A stretch of DNA of 6,584 nucleotides. Origin: Ktedonobacterales bacterium. Its GTDB lineage: Bacteria; Chloroflexota; Ktedonobacteria; Ktedonobacterales; JADMIN01. Shown here piece after piece: positions 1 to 4,070 of the stretch. Numbering within the stretch: the first letter of the stretch is position 1; each line of letters opens with the position of its first letter. The notes beneath the pieces were generated by a model. It had not been told where the DNA came from. It saw only the letters and a list, made by a program, of their open reading frames with translations, and made no database searches. Location of the stretch: assembly GCA_025450405.1 (NCBI GenBank), contig JANWHL010000284.1, positions 1 through 6,584 of the forward strand, read 5' to 3'. Position numbers and translations under genes: made by a program.

Positions 1-295
1 GAGGGCGCGCGGGTCGGCGGTGAGCACGTAGGGCGGGACGCCGAGCGTCGCACCGTTGATGGCGGCCTGGAGCTGGACATTGGCGACCAGGAGGCCGTAG
101 AGTGGCACGACGCCCAGCCTGGCGCAGCGACACGCGCACCAGCGGGAGGAACGCGGAGGGCGCGGCGCGGTCGGATCCCCAGGGCGACTCTCCGGCCACG
201 GGCCCCGCCGGCGCCCCCACCACTGGTGAATGGCTGCCCGCCCGCATCTGGCTCATGGTGCCGTTACTCCCCCCACCACTGGTTGGTTGTTTCAT
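1..295 (-). CDS. 5' part of unrecognised gene, apparently frameshifted, running off the left edge
   Basis: I do not recognise the product. From ATG at 295 the first frame begins MKQPTSGGG, is low-complexity at first, then reads SAFLPLVRVSLRQAG with strong G/C third positions. After about position 110 that frame becomes Arg/Pro/Cys-rich and implausible. The next frame over instead reads VVPLYGLLVANVQLQ and continues with plausible composition (AAINGATLGVPPYVL, then TADPRAL) to the window edge. Dropping one base near the CCC at 111-113 joins the two into a continuous, partly hydrophobic protein, perhaps the N-terminus of a membrane protein. Neither frame has a stop in the window. The start is weak because no good Shine-Dalgarno precedes 295. 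An alternative is a shorter gene starting at GTG 108, which would need no frameshift. Coding on this strand from about 110 to 1 is fairly likely; the upstream part is less sure. Confidence 0.4.
   Translation of the reverse strand, partial: MKQPTSGGGSNGTMSQMRAGSHSPVVGAPAGPVAGESPWGSDRAAPSAFLPLVRVSLRQAGRRATLRPPGRQCPAPGRHQRCDARRPALRAHRRPARP
214..283. repeat. 14-bp direct repeat pair with palindromic core
   Basis: CCCCCACCACTGGT occurs at 214-227 and again, exactly, at 270-283, 56 bp apart. Each copy contains ACCACTGGT, an odd-centred inverted repeat (ACCA/TGGT). The spacing is not a multiple of three, so the copies fall in different frames of the minus-strand gene. This fits a pair of binding sites, or a chance GC-rich duplication, better than a repeated peptide. 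Confidence 0.4.
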
Positions 296-333
296 GGTGG
301 CGTGGAGCCCGTGCTGGTCGCCGGATCTCTACA

Positions 334-362
334 ATTCTATCACGGCGCGCGGGGTTTGTCTT
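334..362 (-). promoter_or_regulatory. possible sigma-70-like promoter for the left-edge gene
   Basis: On the minus strand AAGACA (362-357) and TAGAAT (339-334) are separated by 17 bp. A transcript would begin near 327, about 30 nt before the ATG at 295. The -35 match is only partial. On the plus strand the same stretch contains TACAAT (330-335) but no matching -35 box. Confidence 0.25.
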
Positions 363-385
363 GAACGGGAAGATGCACGAGGCAA

Positions 386-414
386 TTGACACCGCGTGCT
401 ACGACGAGTAGAGT
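386..414 (+). promoter_or_regulatory. sigma-70-like promoter, TTGACA-N17-TAGAGT
   Basis: A perfect TTGACA at 386-391 is followed after exactly 17 bp by TAGAGT at 409-414, a good housekeeping-type promoter and rare in such GC-rich DNA. It points rightward, into the 3' end of the regulator gene that is read from the other strand. No convincing plus-strand gene follows. If active, it would make an RNA antisense to that regulator. Confidence 0.4.
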
Positions 415-454
415 TCGCGGGTGCCTATGCGGAGCCAGATGGCATGGAACGAGG

Positions 455-793
455 TCACGGATGGAGATCGTCGGGCGCCCCGTCGCTCGGGCCCGCCGGC
501 CCGACGGCGTCCCGCCCATCCACGCCATCGAGAGACGCCACGACTTGATAGGCGAAGCCGGCGCGCTCGGCGATGCTGGTGAGCAGGGTGCGGCTGGCGC
601 CGCGCGGGGCGTGCTTGCCCACCTCCCACTCGCTCACGGTCTGCTGGCGGATGCCCAGCCGCGTGGAGAACGCGTCCTGGGTCAGGCCCAGGTGCTGGCG
701 TAGCGCGCGCACGCGCTCGGCATCCCAGACTGGCGCCACGCGGTACGCCGCCCGCCCCCGGCGCCGTTTCGGCCCCGTCTCGTCCCACGCCAT
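455..793 (-). CDS. XRE-family helix-turn-helix transcriptional regulator (small)
   Basis: This 112-residue protein is built around one Cro/CI-type DNA-binding domain at about residues 27-82. The helix-turn-helix core reads LGLTQDAFSTRLGIRQQTVS (35-54), followed by EWEVGKHAPR, the usual layout in which the second helix ends in a Q-x-x-V-S-x-W-E recognition segment. A basic N-terminus (KRRRGR, 9-14) precedes it, and a Gly/Asp/Pro-rich tail of about 25 residues follows. ATG 793 is chosen because AGGAGG lies 5 nt upstream (799-804); the open frame extends further upstream but as low-complexity Arg-rich sequence. It is divergent from ispE with 151 bp between starts, so it may regulate itself or the shared upstream region. 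No toxin-like gene is adjacent, so a HigA/MqsA-type antitoxin role is not supported. Its DNA target cannot be read from the sequence. Confidence 0.85.
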   Translation of the reverse strand: MAWDETGPKRRRGRAAYRVAPVWDAERVRALRQHLGLTQDAFSTRLGIRQQTVSEWEVGKHAPRGASRTLLTSIAERAGFAYQVVASLDGVDGRDAVGPAGPSDGAPDDLHP

Positions 794-840
794 CGTCGCC
801 TCCTCACTCGTCTCCGTGCTCAGTCGCCTCCGCGCTCGCC

Positions 841-866
841 GTCCTCGCCCGCCGTCCTCGCCCGCC
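841..866. repeat. 13-bp perfect tandem duplication in the regulator leader
   Basis: GTCCTCGCCCGCC occurs twice head to tail (841-853, 854-866), and 823-840 is a weaker related copy. It lies between the shared -10 region and the regulator start codon, so it would be in that gene's 5' untranslated region or could be an operator. Slippage in GC-rich DNA is an equally good explanation. Confidence 0.6.
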
Positions 867-910
867 GGTGGTACTCCTGGCATGCGCTGTCGCGCGCCAG
901 CCGCAACGCC

Positions 911-918
911 ATTATAAT
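911..918. promoter_or_regulatory. self-complementary ATTATAAT, possible shared -10 box for ispE and the divergent regulator
   Basis: ATTATAAT is its own reverse complement and gives a perfect TATAAT on the plus strand (913-918) and on the minus strand (916-911). It is an A/T island in very GC-rich DNA. On the plus strand it would start transcription near 925, about 20 nt before the ispE ATG. On the minus strand it would give a leader of roughly 110 nt for the XRE regulator. No good -35 box is visible for either direction at 17 bp (TCGCGC on plus, TCCCCT on minus). Confidence 0.5.
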
Positions 919-944
919 GGGGACTCCGAGGGAAGGGGAGAAGG

Positions 945-1946
945 ATGGCCTGGACACACGCCGTCTTCGTGCCGGCGTACGCCAAGATCAACCTCACGCT
1001 GGAGGTGCTGGGCCGGCGCCCGGACGGCTTCCACGACCTGGCGAGCGTGCTCCAGGCCATCTCGCTCCATGACACACTGGCCCTCGCCCCGGCGCCCGAC
1101 GGCGCGCGCACGCTGGTCTGCGATGTTCCCGTGCTGGCCGGCGAAGCCAACCTGGCGCTGCGGGCCGCGCACCTGCTGGCGGCGCATGTGGTGGCCGCGG
1201 CCGGGAGCGATCGCGGTGTCCGGATCGAGCTGCGCAAGGAGACGCCGGTTCAGGCGGGGCTGGGCGGCGGCAGCGCCGACGCTGCCGCGGCGCTGCTGGC
1301 GCTCGCGCGCCTCTGGGGCGTGGCGATGTCAGCGGAGACGCTGCGGGAGCTGGCCGCCCAGCTCGGCTCGGACGTGCCGTTCTTCCTGGCCGGGGGGACG
1401 GCGCTGGTGGAGGGCCGCGGCGAGCGCGTGACATCCCTGCCGGACGCGGAGCCGCTCTGGCTCGTGCTGCTGAAGCCGCCGGTGGCGGTCCCGACCGGGG
1501 CGGCCTTCGCGGCGCTGGGACCCGGCGACTGGGGCGACGGCGCGGCGACGGCGGAGGTCGCCGGTGCGGTCCGGCGCGGCGCGCCGCTGCCGCTGGACCG
1601 ACTGGTGAACACCTTCGAGGCGAGCGTCCGGCGGGATTACCCGCTCGTGGCACGGGCCTGGGACGATCTGCTCGCCGCTGGGGCGCCGGTGGTCCGGCTC
1701 AGCGGCAGCGGGCCCACGCTCTTCGCGCCGTTCCGCGAGCTGTCCCCGGCGGCCGCGGCCCAGCAACGGCTGCGCGCGGCCGGCCACGAGACCTGGCTGG
1801 CGCACTCCGTCGGACGCGCGGAGGTCGAGCGTGCGCTGCCACTGGCGGATACTCGCGCCCTCGGCGGTACATCCCTCCGGCTCCCCTCCCCGTCGCAACG
1901 GGGAGGGGCTGGGGGAGAGGACCCAAGGCCCCTGCCCGAGCCCTAA
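945..1946 (+). CDS. ispE: 4-diphosphocytidyl-2-C-methyl-D-erythritol kinase (IspE)
   Basis: IspE (EC 2.7.1.148) uses ATP to phosphorylate the 2-hydroxyl of CDP-methylerythritol, the fourth step of the cytoplasmic MEP pathway to isoprenoids. This protein has 333 residues and the GHMP-kinase signature. AYAKINLTLEVLGRRPDGFH (11-30) carries the catalytic Lys14. The glycine-rich ATP loop PVQAGLGGGSADAAAAL is at 101-117. GSDVPFFLAGG (141-151) has the catalytic Asp143. LSGSGPTLF (252-260) is the C-terminal GHMP motif. ATG 945 follows a purine-rich ribosome-binding stretch (932-944) and places the AKINL motif where the family has it. Family members are usually near 290 residues and conserved sequence ends at about residue 302. 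The last 30 or so residues are encoded by a GC-rich hairpin repeat and its flank and probably have no function. No other MEP gene is in the window. Confidence 0.97.
   Translation: MAWTHAVFVPAYAKINLTLEVLGRRPDGFHDLASVLQAISLHDTLALAPAPDGARTLVCDVPVLAGEANLALRAAHLLAAHVVAAAGSDRGVRIELRKETPVQAGLGGGSADAAAALLALARLWGVAMSAETLRELAAQLGSDVPFFLAGGTALVEGRGERVTSLPDAEPLWLVLLKPPVAVPTGAAFAALGPGDWGDGAATAEVAGAVRRGAPLPLDRLVNTFEASVRRDYPLVARAWDDLLAAGAPVVRLSGSGPTLFAPFRELSPAAAAQQRLRAAGHETWLAHSVGRAEVERALPLADTRALGGTSLRLPSPSQRGGAGGEDPRPLPEP
1883..1908. repeat. perfect 11-bp GC-rich hairpin in the 3' end of ispE
   Basis: CCCCTCCCCGT (1883-1893) and ACGGGGAGGGG (1898-1908) are exact inverted repeats around a CGCA loop, followed by CTGGGGGAGAGG. 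Sequences of this style, whose translation reads PSPSQRGG or SPLRRGGE, are typical of dispersed intergenic hairpin repeats in GC-rich genomes. Its position inside the last codons of ispE suggests insertion that replaced the original stop. No T-run follows, so it is not a classical terminator, although the RNA would fold strongly. Confidence 0.75.
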
Positions 1947-1968
1947 CATCCACGATTTCGCGACGTTA
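1945..1968 (+). promoter_or_regulatory. possible ECF-type promoter for the sigma factor operon
   Basis: CCTAACA with AAC at 1945-1947, then exactly 16 bp, then CGTTA with CGT at 1964-1966, matches the general ECF promoter layout (AAC in the -35, CGT in the -10). Transcription would begin near 1973, about 20 nt before the GTG start of the ECF gene, as expected for an autoregulated ECF factor. The same bases form a weak inverted repeat (CTAAC 1943-1947, GTTAG 1965-1969, then TTTT), so a poor terminator for ispE is the alternative reading. Confidence 0.35.
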
Positions 1969-1992
1969 GTTTTCAGTAGAGGAAGGCTCCCC

Positions 1993-2634
1993 GTGGAGCG
2001 GGAAGACGCACTGGATGCCCTCGTGGAGCGCGCCATCGCGCGAGACCACGAGGCGTTTGGCGCACTCTACGACCTCTACTTCGAGCGCATCTTCCGCTAC
2101 GTGCTCCTCAAAGTGGGCGAGCCCGCCGAGGCCGAGGACCTCGCGGCGACGGTCTTCCTCAACGCGTGGCGCGGCATCGGGCACTTTGTCTCGCGGGGGC
2201 CCGGGTCGTTCGGCGCGTGGCTCTTCCGGCTGGCCCACAACGCGCTGGTGGACCGCTACCGGCATCTGCGCGAGGCTGCCCCGCTGGACGAGGTGGATGA
2301 ACGCGACCTGCCCAACGACGCGCGCGACGATCCAGCGTCCGTGCTGGATTGGCGTCTGACGGTGGAGGAGCTGCGCGCGGCGCTGGCGACCCTGACTGAA
2401 GAGCAGCGCGAAGTGGTCCTGCTGCGTTTCGTGGGCGAGCTTTCGGCGCGCGAGGTCGGCGAGCACATGGGCAAGCAGGAGGGCACGGTGCGGGGCCTGC
2501 AATTCCGCGCGATCGACGCGCTCCGCCGGGCCCTCGTTCAGTCGAGCGGGGCGCGCGAGAACCGGGCCCAATCGAACCCACTGTGGACAGGCGCGGCCCA
2601 GGGGAAAGCGAGGAGGACTCATGACCGAGCGTGA
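1993..2634 (+). CDS. ECF-family RNA polymerase sigma factor (sigma-70 regions 2 and 4)
   Basis: This 213-residue alternative sigma factor would direct RNA polymerase to a dedicated promoter set. Region 2 spans about residues 20-91: AFGALYDLYFERIFRYVLLK, then AEAEDLAATVFLNAWRGI in the core-binding part, then FGAWLFRLAHNALVDRYRH in the -10-recognition part. Region 4 spans about 127-181: LTEEQREVVLLRFVGELSAR, then EVGEHMGKQEGTVRGLQFRA, the -35-binding helix-turn-helix. There is no region 3 or 1.1, and no extra C-terminal domain beyond a disordered tail of about 30 residues. GTG 1993 is preferred because AGAGGAAGG (1978-1986) lies 6 nt upstream; the in-frame ATG at 1831 would lie inside ispE. The 3' end overlaps the DUF5667 gene by 14 nt, so the two are translationally coupled. 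The target regulon cannot be told beyond a possible promoter of its own. Confidence 0.93.
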   Translation: MEREDALDALVERAIARDHEAFGALYDLYFERIFRYVLLKVGEPAEAEDLAATVFLNAWRGIGHFVSRGPGSFGAWLFRLAHNALVDRYRHLREAAPLDEVDERDLPNDARDDPASVLDWRLTVEELRAALATLTEEQREVVLLRFVGELSAREVGEHMGKQEGTVRGLQFRAIDALRRALVQSSGARENRAQSNPLWTGAAQGKARRTHDRA

Positions 2635-3733
2635 GGACATCTTCGCCGCGTGCCTGGACGAGCTGGCCGCGGGCCGCCTCACCATGGAACAGTGCGTCGC
2701 GCGCGACGGCGGCGCCGACCCCGCGCTCGCGGACCGGCTGGCCCTGGCGCGTGCCTTGGGACGGGTGGGTTCCGCCGAGGCGGGCGCGGCACGGACGCGT
2801 ATGCGCACCCGCCTGATGGCCGCGCTGGCCGATGGGGCGAACGGCGAAGATCCACGCATCGACGAGTCGCCGACCATCCCCGCCGCACCGGCCATCCGGA
2901 TGATCCCCACCGCCGCGCCGCCCGCTCCGTGGGCGGCATCGGCGGCATCAGCGTGGCCCGCCCTCGCGCCCACGCCGTTCACCACCATTGCGCCAGCGGG
3001 TCTACCCGGAGTGGTCACGCCCATGCCCGGCACCACCGCGCGCGCCATGCCCCACCACGCCACGCGCCGGCGCCTTGTCGGCCGTGCCCTGTCCGCGGCG
3101 GCCGCCGTCGTGGTCCTCTGCGTTGGGCTTGGCTGGGGAGTCGGGAACGCCGCCGCCTCCGCGCTGCCCGGCGACCCACTCTATGGCGTCAAACGCGGAC
3201 AGGAATGGCTCGCCCTCACGACCGCCATCACCGACCAGCGGCGCGGCGAGGTGCTCATCGCCATCGCGGACCACCGGCTGGCCGAGGCACAGGCGGAGGC
3301 GGACCGCGGCAACGACGCCACCGCCCAGGATCTCACCGCCGAGCTCGCGACCGACATCCAGCAAGTCATCGCGCTCTCCGCCACCATGACGGACCGGCAT
3401 GAAGGCACGGGGACGGTCGTGGCCGCGCTCGCCCAGGAGTTGGGACGCCTCCAGCGCGCGCAAGACCACGAGACACAGCGCGGGAACGCCGCGTTCGCCC
3501 AGACGCTCGGCACCACCCTGGCAAACGAGATGACGGCCGCCCAGAACGCGCACCTCCATCTGCCCAAGGTCCCGGCGTCAGGCGGCACCCACGGGAATCC
3601 GGCCGGCGGCCACGCGAAAGGGACGGCGACCCCCAGCGGCAATGGCCACGGCAAGGGCAAGGGCGGTGGCAATGGCACCGGCGGCAACAACGGCAACGGC
3701 GACCTGGACGTGACGCCTACGCCGGGGGAGTAG
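2621..3733 (+). CDS. DUF5667-domain single-pass membrane protein, probable anti-sigma or sensor partner
   Basis: This 370-residue protein has several parts. Residues 5-50 form a helical N-terminal segment (FAACLDELAAGRLTMEQCVA, then ADPALADRLALARAL) like the cytoplasmic segment seen in DUF5667 proteins next to ECF genes. Residues 80-150 are Ala/Pro-rich and probably disordered, ending in a basic HHATRRR stretch. One membrane helix lies at about 153-173 (LVGRALSAAAAVVVLCVGLG). The DUF5667 signature ALPGDPLYGVKRGQEWLAL (181-199) follows, with a long charged helical region to about 312 (QRRGEVLIAIADHRLAEAQA). Residues 320-370 are a Gly/Asn/His/Lys-rich tail. The positive-inside rule puts the N-terminus in the cytoplasm and DUF5667 outside. 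AGGAGG (2611-2616) sits 4 nt before ATG 2621. Overlap with the ECF gene supports a regulatory partnership, but no zinc-binding anti-sigma motif (HxxxCxxC) is visible, so inhibition of the sigma factor is inferred from context. Confidence 0.85.
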   Translation: MTEREDIFAACLDELAAGRLTMEQCVARDGGADPALADRLALARALGRVGSAEAGAARTRMRTRLMAALADGANGEDPRIDESPTIPAAPAIRMIPTAAPPAPWAASAASAWPALAPTPFTTIAPAGLPGVVTPMPGTTARAMPHHATRRRLVGRALSAAAAVVVLCVGLGWGVGNAAASALPGDPLYGVKRGQEWLALTTAITDQRRGEVLIAIADHRLAEAQAEADRGNDATAQDLTAELATDIQQVIALSATMTDRHEGTGTVVAALAQELGRLQRAQDHETQRGNAAFAQTLGTTLANEMTAAQNAHLHLPKVPASGGTHGNPAGGHAKGTATPSGNGHGKGKGGGNGTGGNNGNGDLDVTPTPGE

Positions 3734-3868
3734 CGGCCGGTACGTGGGGACCGTGGGCCAGGGGCGGGCACGGTGATTTGGCGAGGATGCGGAATTGAAG
3801 TTCCGCGTGTCATCTTGAGCTGCGAGCACCACGTGCGGGCCACGGGCTCTTTTCGAGGGGAGCCCCAT

Positions 3869-3882
3869 GACGGCGCGCCGTC
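3869..3882. repeat. 14-bp perfect palindrome
   Basis: GACGGCGCGCCGTC is fully self-complementary with no spacer. Such symmetry suits a dimeric binding protein or a cruciform centre of the surrounding element, but G/C alternation makes chance palindromes commoner here. Confidence 0.7.
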
Positions 3883-3917
3883 GGCGATGGGCCTGAAAAT
3901 GGCCAGGGATGGAAGGT

Positions 3918-3934
3918 GGTGGCGGCTCGCCACC
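3918..3934. repeat. hairpin with 7-bp stem and 3-nt loop
   Basis: GGTGGCG (3918-3924) and CGCCACC (3928-3934) pair around GCT. It is followed by GGGGCTATTTTCGGG rather than a clean T-run; the TTTT at 3942-3945 begins 8 nt after the stem, so it is at best a poor rightward terminator. Confidence 0.5.
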
Positions 3935-4033
3935 GGGGCTATTTTCGGGAGAATCCTGAGCCGCGAGGACATCGTGTGGGCGGCGGACGTAGGGGGTATT
4001 CTCGGGGAAAGGGCCGGCCGCGCATACGGGCCG

Positions 4034-4042
4034 TGTTATACT
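4034..4042 (+). promoter_or_regulatory. extended -10 promoter of the glycosyltransferase gene
   Basis: TGTTATACT contains TATACT at 4037-4042 with a TG dinucleotide one base upstream (4034-4035), the extended -10 arrangement that tolerates a poor -35; the sequence 17 bp upstream is only CCGGCC. Transcription would start near 4049, giving a leader of about 22 nt before the ATG at 4071. Confidence 0.45.
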
Positions 4043-4070
4043 GGGACGATCAGACGGAGACGCGGAGAGC

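Larger units (their letters stand above)
3734..4010. repeat. structured repeat-rich intergenic region without a convincing gene
   Basis: The 337 bp between the DUF5667 gene and the glycosyltransferase holds no ORF with convincing codon use; the open frame at 3773-4216 has repeat-derived, Gly/Arg-rich translation. Two degenerate direct repeats beginning GAGCYGCGAG lie at 3817-3845 and 3958-3986 (22 of 29 identical). Three related T-rich segments follow the pattern GGGCTMTTTTCG: 3844-3862, 3935-3953 and 3992-4010. Between them are several inverted repeats: GCGGAA/TTCCGC at 3789-3806, GGGCTC/GAGCCC at 3844-3865, a 14-bp palindrome at 3869-3882 and a 7-bp hairpin at 3918-3934. This looks like a decayed, internally duplicated dispersed element. 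None of the hairpins has a T-run, so a terminator is not clear. Confidence 0.6.

Noticed and set aside
455..793. The XRE regulator as the antitoxin of a toxin-antitoxin pair
   Set aside because: No small toxin-like gene lies within coupling distance on either side; the neighbours are ispE (divergent) and a partial gene beyond a 160-bp spacer.
794..1237. Upstream extension of the XRE regulator frame to 1237 on the minus strand
   Set aside because: The extra part is antisense to ispE and Arg/Ser/Ala-rich. The ATG at 793 has AGGAGG 5 nt upstream.
1831..1992. Longer start for the ECF sigma factor at ATG 1831
   Set aside because: It would read through the 3' end of ispE and the hairpin repeat, giving low-complexity Ser/Pro/Arg sequence. 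The GTG at 1993 has a strong ribosome-binding site and begins where the family begins.
1329..2036. Long minus-strand frames opposite ispE and the sigma gene
   Set aside because: They are shadows of high-GC coding sequence, Arg/Ala/Pro-rich and without motifs.
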